The notes: generated from the sequence alone by a model not told the origin. Shown: positions 13,869-21,872, numbered from the stretch's first letter. The stretch is 22,588 bases of DNA from Thermacetogenium sp. UBA4966 (GCA_002397275.1 DHAA01000107.1:1-22588); one strand, 5' to 3'. Numbers and translations are program-made.

Positions 13869-15226
13869 CCGATCTGGGATCCCGCGTCCACCTTTTTACG
13901 GCGGACGGACTTTATCTGGCTTTTGATGTGAACAGCGGTTCGCTTTACACCCTGGACGAGGCAGCCTGGGAACTGGCGTTGCGCTATCTGCAGTGCGGTG
14001 ACTGGGAAGAAGCCCTTTTAGATGCGGAGCGCGGGTTCGGTTCCCGGGAAGCTGCCGAGGCATCGGCCGAACTGCGGGAGCTGGCTGAGAATGGGCTTTT
14101 GTTTTCTCCCGGTGAGGAGTGGCCTCACTATGTGCCGGGGGCACAGCTGGGACTGAAGGCGGTCTGCCTGAATATCGCCCATGATTGCAATCTGGCCTGC
14201 AAGTACTGCTTTGTCCCAGAAAATGTCCGTGCTGAGGAAAAACTGATGTCCAGGGAAACCATCATGGCTGCTCTGGATTTTTTGCTGCGCCGAACGCCTT
14301 ATCAGCACCTTACCGTGGATTTTTTCGGGGGAGAGCCTCTCTTGAATTTTGAGGGGATTCAGTTTGCAGTAGAATATGCACTCGTTCATGGTGCGCAGAA
14401 AAAATGGAAATTTACTGTGAGTACCAATACCCTTTTGCTTGGAGAAAAGGAGCTCTCGTTCCTGCAGGAGCATAATTTCGGATTTGTGTTGAGTTGCGAC
14501 GGGAGGCCTGGGATACATGATTCCTGCCGGGTGACCCCTGGCGGAAGCGCTACCTCTCACCTTGTCGCTCAGCGAATTCGTGAGTTTTTAGAGGCGGGAG
14601 CGGCCGCTGAATATTTTGTGAGGGGCACCTATACCAGGGGAAACCTGGATTTCGGCAAAGATTTTCTTTATTTGGCCGGTTTAGGGGCGAAAAGCATCTC
14701 TTTAGAACCGGTCGTGGCGCCACAAAGCTCTCCCTATGCCCTGCGGGAGGATGATTTGCCGGAGCTGCAGGCCGAGTATTACCGACTGGCTCGGATTTTG
14801 AGGGACTTAGAACGAAAAGGGCAAGAGGTTTCTTTCTACCATTACCAACTCGACCTGGCAGGGGGCCCTTGCGTTGCCAAGCGATTAACCGGGTGCGGCG
14901 CCGGCTATCAGTATTTGGCTGTATCTCCGGCCGGCGAGATTTACCCCTGTCACCAGCTTGTGGGTCACCGGGAATACCTGATGGGCGATGTTTTTCAGGG
15001 GATAACCGCTCCGCAGCTGTGTGAAACACTACAACAAGCGCATGTTTTCAGGAAAAAAGAGTGTTCTTGCTGCTGGGCGCGTTTTTTATGCGGCGGAGGG
15101 TGTCATGCCCAGGCGGTCTTAAACGGGGGGGACCCCCTCCATCCCTCTCCGCTTCACTGCGCCGTCATGCGGGCGCGCCTGCAGGGAGCTTTGTATTACA
15201 TGGCCCTTCAGCAAAATGCCGAATAA
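13847..15226 (+). CDS. scfB: SCIFF maturase, radical SAM/SPASM thioether synthase
   Basis: Radical SAM enzyme of 459 residues that forms cysteine thioether bonds in the adjacent SCIFF peptide. An N-terminal precursor-recognition (PqqD/RRE-like) region (VHLFTADGLYLAFDVNSGSL) is followed by the radical SAM motif at Cys114, Cys118 and Cys121 (HDCNLACKYCF), then TVDFFGGEPLL and SCDGRPGIHD. The SPASM region supplies cysteines for two auxiliary clusters: Cys342, Cys368, then Cys406, 408, 409, 415, 419 and 438 (ECSCCWARFLCGGGCHAQ). The TTG start at 13847 is preceded by GGGGA inside scfA. In many clostridia secD/secF follow; here an M23 peptidase gene follows after a gap. Confidence 0.95.
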   Translation: MRSQEELADLGSRVHLFTADGLYLAFDVNSGSLYTLDEAAWELALRYLQCGDWEEALLDAERGFGSREAAEASAELRELAENGLLFSPGEEWPHYVPGAQLGLKAVCLNIAHDCNLACKYCFVPENVRAEEKLMSRETIMAALDFLLRRTPYQHLTVDFFGGEPLLNFEGIQFAVEYALVHGAQKKWKFTVSTNTLLLGEKELSFLQEHNFGFVLSCDGRPGIHDSCRVTPGGSATSHLVAQRIREFLEAGAAAEYFVRGTYTRGNLDFGKDFLYLAGLGAKSISLEPVVAPQSSPYALREDDLPELQAEYYRLARILRDLERKGQEVSFYHYQLDLAGGPCVAKRLTGCGAGYQYLAVSPAGEIYPCHQLVGHREYLMGDVFQGITAPQLCETLQQAHVFRKKECSCCWARFLCGGGCHAQAVLNGGDPLHPSPLHCAVMRARLQGALYYMALQQNAE

Positions 15227-15476
15227 AAGCTGCTGCCTTTAGCTGTCCATTAGACGACGTGGCCGCGGCCTATCTTAAGGCGCCGGGCCGCCGCGCCCGG
15301 CAATAAGCTGGAAATAAAATTTGTAGATAAAAGAGGAATTTTTGAATTAATGTAGAATATAATACTGTGCCAATATTTTTTACAAATAGAGCAGCGTCTG
15401 ATGCATATTTTCCCATCCGAGGGTCCGGTCATGCAATCGTTACGGCGTAAAACAGCTCAAAGCTAGGAGAGGAAAT
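15227..15476. other. Gap between scfB and the M23 gene
   Basis: A perfect 7-bp GC hairpin (GCCGGGC / GCCCGGC, 15282-15301, 6-base loop) may end scfB transcription, though no U-tract follows. A TATAAT at 15357-15362 lies about 115 bases before the M23 start, with no good -35 box. I see no gene. Confidence 0.4.
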
Positions 15477-17018
15477 GTGGAACCACAGGAGAGAAACCCC
15501 TTTTTGTCGTTTTCCGGGCGACAGCTTTTCAACATAAGAAAGCAGGGGGAGTTATTTCAGAAAGTATTTATTTGGTGGAAAGAGCGTTTGCAGTGGATGA
15601 AAGAAGATCTGGAGCATAGCAGGGCCGCGCTTTGCGGTCTGGTCGGCGATCTGCGCACCGGTAAAAAGGGCTTTCACCGAGATTTTTGGAAAAGTCCTTT
15701 TTTTTGTACAGCGGTTATCACCGGCTTTGTTATAATCGGAGCAAATTTTTATCTGAGTCAGAATCAATCGGCTTGCGCCGCATATTATAACGGAGAGAGA
15801 ATCGCCGTTGTGGAATCCAGGCAGGATGCGGAGAAAGTTCGCTCCGGTTTGGAGCGGGAGTTGGAGGATGCCGTCGGACAGGATGTTTATCTCCCCGCTC
15901 CCCTGAGTTACAAAATATGTATGTCCTCCAGGCAAAAGGTAAAGCCTGCCGCTTATTACAAAGCGTCTCTTCAAGAACTGCCCTGGATGGTCAAAGCCGT
16001 AGAGATGTGTATCGACGGCAAACCGGCTTTTTCTCTGGCCACCCGCCAACAGGGAGAGGAACTGCTTCTATCCTTACAAAAAGCCATGCTGGGCAGCAGC
16101 GAAGAAAAAATTGAAAAAGTAGATTATCAAGAGGAGATCACTTTTAAAGAGCGGCAGATTGCCGTAAAGGATCTCCCTTCCCTTGACGAAGCCCTCAAAT
16201 TTTTGATGGGGGGGGAATCCCGTCAAAAGACGTATGTTGTCCAGGAAGGGGATAATCTATGGGAGATCGCCAGAAAAAACGACGTGCTGGTGGACGATCT
16301 ATATCAAGCGAACTCCGATCTCTCAGAGGATCTGAAACCCGGTCAGGAGTTGAAGCTGACCTCCATCGAACCCCGGCTTAATATCACTATTACCAGCGTT
16401 TTAAGCAGTAACGAAGTTCTTCCCTTCGATGTTCAGACCAAGTCCGATTCAGCCCTTGGCTGGGGTAAAACAAAAGTTGTTAAAGATGGGGAAAATGGGG
16501 AGGCAAATGTGGTTTATCGCCTGGTGAGGCAGAATCAACAGGTGGTGGAACGCAGCGAGGTGGAGCGCCAGGTTGTAAAGGCGCCGGTGGATAAGATCGT
16601 GGCCAAAGGCACGAATTCCGTCACTATAGTGGCCAGCCGAGGGTCGGGAGGCGGCGTGCTGAGATGGCCTGCCGGCGGCGGGATCACATCCGGATATGGC
16701 CCGCGCGGCGGTGGATTCCATTCAGGCATCGATATCGGCGCCGGTTATGGCACGGCCGTGGGCGCCGCCGCGGCAGGGCGTATAGCGTCGGCCGGGTGGC
16801 AGGGGAACTACGGTAATTGTGTGCTCGTCAGCCATGGCAACGGGTTGTCCACTCGCTATGCCCATCTTTCTCAAATCAATGTGAGTACAGGGCAGAGTGT
16901 GCAGAGCGGTCAGCTTCTTGGCCGTGTCGGGCAAACCGGAAGAGCCACCGGACCGCACCTTCATTTTGAGGTGATCGTCAACGGATCCACGACAAATCCG
17001 TTGAACTACCTGCGTTAG
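15477..17018 (+). CDS. Membrane-anchored M23 metallopeptidase with LysM and G5 domains
   Basis: Predicted peptidoglycan endopeptidase of 513 residues acting outside the membrane. Order: cytoplasmic N-terminus of about 75 residues, membrane segment at about 77-95 (FCTAVITGFVIIGANFYL), an extracytoplasmic region, LysM domain at about 252-297 (TYVVQEGDNLWEIARKNDVL), G5 domain at about 300-380 (SSNEVLPFDV ... VVERSEVERQVVKAP), and a C-terminal LytM/M23 domain. Zinc ligands are His415 and Asp419 (FHSGIDIG) and His496 in HLHFE (494-498), all intact, so it should be active. The GTG at 15477 follows AGGAGAGG. The long cytoplasmic tail is unusual for a wall enzyme. B. subtilis SpoIIQ-like and other spore M23 proteins are related, but LysM plus G5 points to a general wall enzyme. 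Confidence 0.92.
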   Translation: MEPQERNPFLSFSGRQLFNIRKQGELFQKVFIWWKERLQWMKEDLEHSRAALCGLVGDLRTGKKGFHRDFWKSPFFCTAVITGFVIIGANFYLSQNQSACAAYYNGERIAVVESRQDAEKVRSGLERELEDAVGQDVYLPAPLSYKICMSSRQKVKPAAYYKASLQELPWMVKAVEMCIDGKPAFSLATRQQGEELLLSLQKAMLGSSEEKIEKVDYQEEITFKERQIAVKDLPSLDEALKFLMGGESRQKTYVVQEGDNLWEIARKNDVLVDDLYQANSDLSEDLKPGQELKLTSIEPRLNITITSVLSSNEVLPFDVQTKSDSALGWGKTKVVKDGENGEANVVYRLVRQNQQVVERSEVERQVVKAPVDKIVAKGTNSVTIVASRGSGGGVLRWPAGGGITSGYGPRGGGFHSGIDIGAGYGTAVGAAAAGRIASAGWQGNYGNCVLVSHGNGLSTRYAHLSQINVSTGQSVQSGQLLGRVGQTGRATGPHLHFEVIVNGSTTNPLNYLR

Positions 17019-17072
17019 CAGCAGCGGGCATTAACCGAAGGCGGCGGCTCAGAAATTGTGTGAGCAGTATTG

Positions 17073-17106
17073 TAACCCACCACCGAAGTGTGGTGGGTTA
17101 TTGTGT
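17073..17106 (+). terminator. Terminator after the M23 gene
   Basis: TAACCCACCAC (17073-17083) pairs perfectly with GTGGTGGGTTA (17090-17100) around a 6-base loop; ttgtgt follows. It sits 55 bases after the stop codon. Confidence 0.7.
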
Positions 17107-17266
17107 GTTATAATGTTTTTGACGCTAAACACAATGCTCATTGATGCTTAGTGAGGGCAGTCGGCAGCCGGAATTCAATCCTACCGGTGCTCCGATATTT
17201 GACCTTATATTTCAGACATCTGAAAACGCGGTCAACAACAGGCAGTCGGAAAGGGAGGCGCAAGCG

Positions 17267-17905
17267 GTGTCGGGATATTTCCGAAAACAACCCGCCTATG
17301 TCCGGATAGGACTCTGGGTTCTGATAGGGATGATTGTAGTCGGCCTTTTGGGGACTACGGTCGTCTGGTATATGGATTCTGGACAGGAGAAAGAAAAGCC
17401 CGATTCTACTTCATCTTCTGAGCAAGAGAAGGTTTCCGCGGAGAGGGAAAGGCAAGAAGCCTTGCGCAAGGAGTATGAGGGGATGCTGGCTGAAAAGCCT
17501 CAGGATCTCGCTGTTTTGTCCGGATATGCGCGGGTGGAGATGAACTTGGGAGAGCTTTATCTTCAGGAGGAAAAGGAAAGCCAGGGGCAGGAAGCTTTCC
17601 AGCGGGCAGTGCCTTTATATCAGAAGGCGCTGGAGCAGCAGGATGACCCGCAGCTGCGTCTGGAACTGGCGGGAGCTTATCAACTGCTGAAGGAGTACGG
17701 CAAAGCGGAGGGTGAGCTGCAGAAGATCCTGGCTCAGGATCCTGAAAGTATCCAGGCCCTGGTTCAAATGGGGATACTATTGGAAAATAAAGAGGACTGG
17801 GATGGCGCTGTAAATGTCTGGGAGAAGGTTGCCTCTTCTCCGCAAGCAGACGATATGTACAAACAGTATGCGGAGTCCAGGATAAAAGAGATCAAGGAAA
17901 AATAG
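17267..17905 (+). CDS. Membrane-anchored TPR-repeat protein
   Basis: Protein of 212 residues with one membrane segment at about 14-35 (IGLWVLIGMIVVGLLGTTVV), a charged Ser/Glu linker, and about three tetratricopeptide repeats from residue 70 to the end (LSGYARVEMNLGELYL, LAGAYQLLKEYGKAEGELQK, MGILLENKEDWDGAVNVWEK). TPR proteins of this type serve as assembly scaffolds; a partner is not visible. I chose the GTG at 17267 because AAGGGAGG lies 8 bases upstream; the frame is open back to a TTG at 17141 (254 residues), but that extension has no ribosome binding site and no TPR or membrane character. It stands between two strong terminators, so it is probably transcribed alone. Confidence 0.8.
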   Translation: MSGYFRKQPAYVRIGLWVLIGMIVVGLLGTTVVWYMDSGQEKEKPDSTSSSEQEKVSAERERQEALRKEYEGMLAEKPQDLAVLSGYARVEMNLGELYLQEEKESQGQEAFQRAVPLYQKALEQQDDPQLRLELAGAYQLLKEYGKAEGELQKILAQDPESIQALVQMGILLENKEDWDGAVNVWEKVASSPQADDMYKQYAESRIKEIKEK

Positions 17906-17925
17906 TTGCTGTGATAGGCGAAGGC

Positions 17926-17958
17926 GGACCGCTGCAGAAGAGCGGTCCTTTTTTTTTT
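17926..17958 (+). terminator. Strong terminator after the TPR gene
   Basis: GGACCGCT (17926-17933) pairs perfectly with AGCGGTCC (17941-17948), 7-base loop, followed by ten T residues. This is the clearest intrinsic terminator in the window. Confidence 0.92.
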
Positions 17959-18000
17959 GCGCGTGGGCGTTGCGTGGGGACGTTTCGTCTGCCACATAAT

Positions 18001-18061
18001 TGGTGGTTGGTGGTTAGTCGTTGGTCGTTGGGAAAATAGGAAGTCGGAGGCCGGAGGTTGG
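18001..18061 (+). repeat. Dispersed intergenic repeat, copy 3
   Basis: Several tggttggt/gttagtcgttgg-type units at 18001-18032 include ggttagtcgttgg identical to copy 1. They are followed by ggaggccggaggttgg at 18046-18061, like the flank of copy 2. A hairpin pairs gaagtcgg (18040-18047) with ccgacttc (18073-18080). Confidence 0.6.
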
Positions 18062-18258
18062 AAACATCTTTTCCGACTTCTAACTTCAAACTTTACTTCC
18101 AGTCATAACCGGTCAGAAGCAAGCCTTGATGCTGTCCGGGATGTAATCGGGAGCGAGCGGAATCCGTCGGGCATGGGGATCATTCCAATGGGTTTAATTT
18201 ACAGAGGATTGGCTCTTTTCTTCAGTTATAATGGGGGAAGAGAGGATGAACAGGAGTA
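18062..18258. other. Gap upstream of the secreted peptidase gene
   Basis: The motif tccagtcataa (18098-18108) and the words taatcgggagcgagcggaat (18146-18165) each have a counterpart in the gap after mfd (4508-4518; taatagggacaagcggaat at 4515-4533). A TATAAT lies at 18227-18232 without a clear -35 box. A 100-codon frame ends at the TAATG that starts the peptidase gene, but it reads through the repeat copy and is unlikely to be real. Confidence 0.4.
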
Positions 18259-19092
18259 ATGGAGCGACTATTAGCTGTCATTATGATAATCTGTCTATCT
18301 GTAATGCTGATCCCTGCTGAAGCGGTTTATGTGATCGGTTCAGGAGTCATGCGCCCCGCTTACCAGACGCTGTTTTTCTGGGAGACCCGGAATTGGCACG
18401 CGCTGGAGGGAGAACACTTTATTATAAAGTATCAGGATGGGGATCAGGAGAACGCCAGGTTGGTTTTAGAGGAAGCGGAGCGTTTCTATAAGCCGCTGGG
18501 GGAATATTTTTCTTATTTCCCTGAAAAAAAGACCCCTGTGGCCATTTACAGGGATAAACCGGCTTTGAATAAGGTTTTCGGCTGGGGGAATGACGTGGGC
18601 GCCATGGGCGTTTACTGGGGCGGTGTTATCCGCCTGCTCTCGCCCGATGACTGGCTGGGCGAGTATAGCGGCGATGAAAAAGAGGATGCTTTCCGCCGGC
18701 AGGGTCCGATGGCTCATGAATACATCCATTTGCTGGTAGATTATAAGACCAGGGGGAATTACCCGCGCTGGCTCACCGAGGGACTGGCGCAGTATGGAGA
18801 AAAGCATTGCGCGGGGGTGGACATAGCAGCGGCCGCTGGCGAGGAGCAGACTGCTGTGCTGGAGTTTTCTCTTGCGGATTTGGACAAAAAATTCGATGAC
18901 CCGCAGTCGCAGGAGTACAGTTACGCGGTAGCGGAAGACCTGGTAAACTTTATGATCCAAGAATATGGCGCCGGCTGTATCTCTCCGCTGCTGGAAGAAT
19001 TAAGCAAAGGGGAGGATGCTGATCGCGCCATGGAGCAGGCGCTGGGTATTAATCTGCAGAATTTACTAAAAGAATATCAAAGGGCAGTATAA
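18259..19092 (+). CDS. Secreted gluzincin-type metallopeptidase (peptidase MA-like)
   Basis: Predicted zinc peptidase of 277 residues. An N-terminal hydrophobic signal (LLAVIMIICLSVMLIPAEA) suggests export. The active-site motif HEYIH is at 153-157 with the third zinc ligand Glu174 in WLTEGLAQY, the HExxH-(16)-E spacing of the MA-like family. The C-terminal part is alpha-helical with YAVAEDLVNFMIQEYG. The ATG at 18259 overlaps a TAATG and follows GGAG by only three bases. Its substrate is unknown; the neighbours (M23 peptidase, TPR protein, murA) suggest an envelope role. A hairpin right at the stop codon closes the unit. Confidence 0.85.
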   Translation: MERLLAVIMIICLSVMLIPAEAVYVIGSGVMRPAYQTLFFWETRNWHALEGEHFIIKYQDGDQENARLVLEEAERFYKPLGEYFSYFPEKKTPVAIYRDKPALNKVFGWGNDVGAMGVYWGGVIRLLSPDDWLGEYSGDEKEDAFRRQGPMAHEYIHLLVDYKTRGNYPRWLTEGLAQYGEKHCAGVDIAAAAGEEQTAVLEFSLADLDKKFDDPQSQEYSYAVAEDLVNFMIQEYGAGCISPLLEELSKGEDADRAMEQALGINLQNLLKEYQRAV

Positions 19093-19102
19093 AATTACTG
19101 CC
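19083..19102 (+). terminator. Terminator overlapping the end of the peptidase gene
   Basis: GGCAGTA (19083-19089) pairs perfectly with TACTGCC (19096-19102); the 6-base loop contains the stop codon. tgttgttgt follows, so the U-tract is weak. Confidence 0.5.
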
Positions 19103-19259
19103 TGTTGTTGTAAAATATCTTGATAGGAAAGAGAGGAATATTCTTCTGAGGAGAGAATACAGATACGGAAAAGGAGATCCCTTGTATATTGTCAAATCTA
19201 TGCATAAATTGCCGATATATTGACACTACAACTTACTATTCGTATTGGAGGAAATATGC

Positions 19260-20588
19260 ATGAAGTTAATCGTTCAGGGCGGCACGCCGCTGCATGGCCG
19301 GGTGCGGATCAGCGGGGCGAAAAATTCCGCCGTAGTTCTGATAGCCGCCAGCGCAATCAGCGGGGAAGAAGTATATCTGGATAATGTTCCGCGGATTGCC
19401 GATGTCAAAACACAGATGGAGATCGTGCGTACTCTTGGCGCCCAAGTCTCCTGGGAAGGCGCCAATACTCTGCGCTTGAATTGGAATAAGCCGCTGGAAT
19501 CGGATATTCCTTACAAATTGGCCAAAAAACTGCGGGCATCCAACCTTTTTTTGGGCGCCCTGGCCGCCAAAAAAGGCAGGATTAGAATACCTCTGCCCGG
19601 CGGCTGTAATATCGGCTCACGCCCCATGGACCTCCATCTCAAGGGGTTGGGGATGCTGGGCTATCATGTCGGTCTGGACCATGGGTATATTGAGGCGCAG
19701 CCCGGAAAACTGAAGGGCTGCCGTGTCTATTTGGATTTTCCCAGCGTCGGCGCCACCGAAAATATTATCATGGCCGCCGCCAGGATATCGGGAACGACGG
19801 TGATCGAAAATGCTGCCAGAGAGCCGGAGATAGTCGATCTGGCAAGTTTTTTGAACGCCATGGGAGGCAAGGTGCGAGGCGCGGGTACCGATCTGATTAA
19901 AATAGAAGGCGTCAGTGAGTTCAAAGGCGCCAGGTTCAGCGTGATTCCGGACCGCATCGAGGCGGGCACCTATATGATCGCCGCCGGTATCGCAGGCGGA
20001 GAGGTGACCGTAGAGAATGTCATTGTCAAACACCTGCAGCCTGTCATGTCCAAGCTGGAGGATGTTGGCCTTTCGGTGGAGGCCAATGAGGATCACATTA
20101 CTGTAAAAAGGACAGGAGATATTGTCGCCACCGATATCAAGACACTGCCTTACCCCGGCTTTCCTACGGATCTGCAGTCGCCGATGATGGTGCTGCTCGC
20201 TATGGCCCGGGGCGCCAGTCTGATTGTAGAAAATGTCTTTGAAAACCGTTTTCAGGTAGCTGACGAATTAAAGCGCATGGGAGCGAGGATACAGGTCAAG
20301 GGGCACACCGCTGTTATCGAAGGGGGAAAAACGCTTTCCGGCGCCCAGGTCAAGGCCCCGGATCTGCGTGCAGGGGTCGCCCTCCTACTAGCGGGCTTCG
20401 CAGCCAACGGCGAGACGGAAGTCTGCTGTGCCGAACTGATCACCCGGGGATACGAAAAAGTGGTGAGCAAGTTTGGCTCGCTGGGCGCGCGGATCAGGGG
20501 AATGAGTGAAGAGGGTGACGGGCTGGAATTTCACTCTTCTTTGGCAGCGCCGGAGAATGAGAATAATAGTGCTCGAGCCGGGCTTTGA
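19260..20588 (+). CDS. murA: UDP-N-acetylglucosamine 1-carboxyvinyltransferase
   Basis: First committed enzyme of peptidoglycan synthesis: it transfers enolpyruvyl from phosphoenolpyruvate to UDP-GlcNAc in the cytoplasm and is the fosfomycin target. It has 442 residues, normal for the family. GAKNSA (20-25) provides the conserved Lys22/Asn23. The catalytic cysteine is Cys116 in PGGCNIGSRPMDLHL, so the enzyme should be fosfomycin-sensitive. GATENIIMAA and the C-terminal DLRAGVALLLAG are also typical. I chose the ATG at 19260, 8 bases after GGAGG (19247-19251); a TTG at 19245 overlaps that site. Whether it is the MurAA or MurAB/MurZ paralogue cannot be settled here. Confidence 0.96.
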   Translation: MKLIVQGGTPLHGRVRISGAKNSAVVLIAASAISGEEVYLDNVPRIADVKTQMEIVRTLGAQVSWEGANTLRLNWNKPLESDIPYKLAKKLRASNLFLGALAAKKGRIRIPLPGGCNIGSRPMDLHLKGLGMLGYHVGLDHGYIEAQPGKLKGCRVYLDFPSVGATENIIMAAARISGTTVIENAAREPEIVDLASFLNAMGGKVRGAGTDLIKIEGVSEFKGARFSVIPDRIEAGTYMIAAGIAGGEVTVENVIVKHLQPVMSKLEDVGLSVEANEDHITVKRTGDIVATDIKTLPYPGFPTDLQSPMMVLLAMARGASLIVENVFENRFQVADELKRMGARIQVKGHTAVIEGGKTLSGAQVKAPDLRAGVALLLAGFAANGETEVCCAELITRGYEKVVSKFGSLGARIRGMSEEGDGLEFHSSLAAPENENNSARAGL

Positions 20589-20636
20589 GGAATTCCAAAG
20601 CCATAAGCAGAAGTGGGAGAGGATGGTCAGAGGAGA

Positions 20637-21164
20637 ATGATTGGAGCACCTGTATTTTCCAGGATAATTGGGCTGGCCAGAAGCCGCTTCGTTTGTATAA
20701 TGGCTGTGACTGTAGCCATCTTATGGGGAGGGTTGCGTTTTCTCCCCTTCCTGTCGCAGGATCGCTATATTCTATCCAGTCTGTTGAGCGTTTGCTGCGC
20801 TCAGGGGATGAAACCCTTTACCGGGGCTGAAGGCGGGATTGTCTGGCGCCAGTTTTTCCAATGCGGCGGAATGCCCAGTTCCCATTCAGCTGTGGCAGCC
20901 GCCCTGGCTACTGCCTTAGGGTTGGATTACGGCTGGACATCTCCGGTTTTTCAGACGAGCGCAGTGCTGGGAAGTATCGTCATCTATGACGCCTTCACTC
21001 TGAGAAGAATGGTGGGTGAGCATTCCCGCATCATCAGGGAATTGATGAGGGATAGGTCGCGTCAGATACCCCTCCGTGCAGAAACGATGGGGCATACTCC
21101 TTTAGAGACATCTCTCGGCGTTCTTTGCGGAGTTCTCTGCGCGGTGATGGTGGTCCGTTTATAA
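20637..21164 (+). CDS. Divergent PAP2 family membrane protein (DUF212/YuiD-like)
   Basis: Small membrane protein of 175 residues related to acid-phosphatase/vanadium haloperoxidase (PAP2) enzymes, which often dephosphorylate lipid pyrophosphates. Signature elements are GGMPSSHSAVAAALATALGL (PSSHS motif), the acidic IVIYDAFTLRR, EHSRIIRELM, and the closing MGHTPLETSLGVLCG. Hydrophobic segments lie near residues 15-35 and in the second half. The N-terminal part is longer than the usual DUF212 first helix (LSQDRYILSSLLS, then AQGMKPFTG). The start is uncertain: ATG at 20637 follows AGGAG with a 1-base gap, while GTG at 20613 has no visible ribosome binding site. It lies 48 bases after murA and may share its transcript. 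Confidence 0.82.
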   Translation: MIGAPVFSRIIGLARSRFVCIMAVTVAILWGGLRFLPFLSQDRYILSSLLSVCCAQGMKPFTGAEGGIVWRQFFQCGGMPSSHSAVAAALATALGLDYGWTSPVFQTSAVLGSIVIYDAFTLRRMVGEHSRIIRELMRDRSRQIPLRAETMGHTPLETSLGVLCGVLCAVMVVRL

Positions 21165-21203
21165 AGAGCCGGGTTTCTGCCGGAGCAGACCGGGGAAAGA
21201 GAG

Positions 21204-21872
21204 TTGAATAAAGTGATTTCGACCGGTGAACTAGAGTTTCATCTGCCGGGGTTAGACCTTTTATTGAATATTGTCGTTAATGTCGAGGAGCTGGTAACCA
21301 ACCCGGAGGATGATGATCAGATTCCATATTGGGCGGAATTATGGCCTGCCGCTCGCGGTTTGGCTCAACATATTTGGGAAGAGGCGGATTTTCAGGGGGA
21401 AAGTGTTTTAGAGCTGGGCGCCGGGCTCGGCCTTCCCGGGCTGGTAGCCGCTCTCAAGGGCGGGCGTGTCACCTTTTCCGATTACAAACAAGAATCATTG
21501 GACATCATCGCCACTAATGTTCTTCGCAACGACATTAAAGATGCCTCCTATCTCCTGGCCGATTGGCGTGATTTTCAGGTCGAGCGGCAATTTGACTGGA
21601 TTATCGGTTCCGATGTACTCTATAATCCCAGTCTTAACCCCTATGTCGCCCGTATTCTGGAACGCAACCTGACGCCGGGAGGGCGCTTGCTTTTTGCGCA
21701 CCCCTCCCGTCCTGTTACCATAGAGTTTTTGAACGGCCTGCTTGTCCCTTTACGTTTACAGGAAGAGAAGAGGGGGCTGTCGGTTCTTGTACAGGAGCCG
21801 GGTGTTCCTGAATTTTACCAGTGGATTGATTTTCACTTGTTAAAACAGGAGCCGCCAACCGCTAATTTTTAA
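21204..21872 (+). CDS. Class I SAM methyltransferase, METTL21/PF10294-like
   Basis: Predicted S-adenosylmethionine-dependent methyltransferase of 222 residues. The N-terminal DDQIPYWAELWPAARGLAQH is typical of the lysine-methyltransferase-like group (METTL21/ETFB-KMT, PF10294). SAM-binding motif I is VLELGAGLGLPGLVAA at about 68-83, motif II has TFSDYKQESL, and the post-motif is WIIGSDVLYNPSLNP. Relatives methylate lysines of specific proteins; the bacterial substrate is not known. The TTG at 21204 follows GGGGAAAG. It begins 39 bases after the PAP2 gene, so murA, PAP2 and this gene look like one operon. Confidence 0.85.
   Translation: MNKVISTGELEFHLPGLDLLLNIVVNVEELVTNPEDDDQIPYWAELWPAARGLAQHIWEEADFQGESVLELGAGLGLPGLVAALKGGRVTFSDYKQESLDIIATNVLRNDIKDASYLLADWRDFQVERQFDWIIGSDVLYNPSLNPYVARILERNLTPGGRLLFAHPSRPVTIEFLNGLLVPLRLQEEKRGLSVLVQEPGVPEFYQWIDFHLLKQEPPTANF

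Noticed and set aside
15235..15302. tRNA-like look of the sequence after scfB
   Set aside because: No acceptor stem, anticodon loop or TTCGA-type T-loop can be drawn; only GC-rich palindromes are present.
17109..17114. TATAAT before the TPR gene
   Set aside because: The -35 position falls inside the preceding terminator stem and does not resemble TTGACA.
17141..17266. N-terminal extension of the TPR protein
   Set aside because: No ribosome binding site at the TTG; GTG at 17267 has AAGGGAGG at ideal spacing and places the membrane segment near the N-terminus.
17957..18259. 100-codon plus-strand frame ending at the TAATG before the peptidase gene
   Set aside because: It reads through the terminator flank, the repeat copy and a hairpin, and has low-complexity Trp/Gly text typical of translated repeat DNA. 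Its end overlapping the next ATG is the only point in its favour.
19220..19248. TTGACA with TATTGG at 17 bases upstream of murA
   Set aside because: The -10 would overlap the ribosome binding site of murA, leaving no room for a leader with that site.
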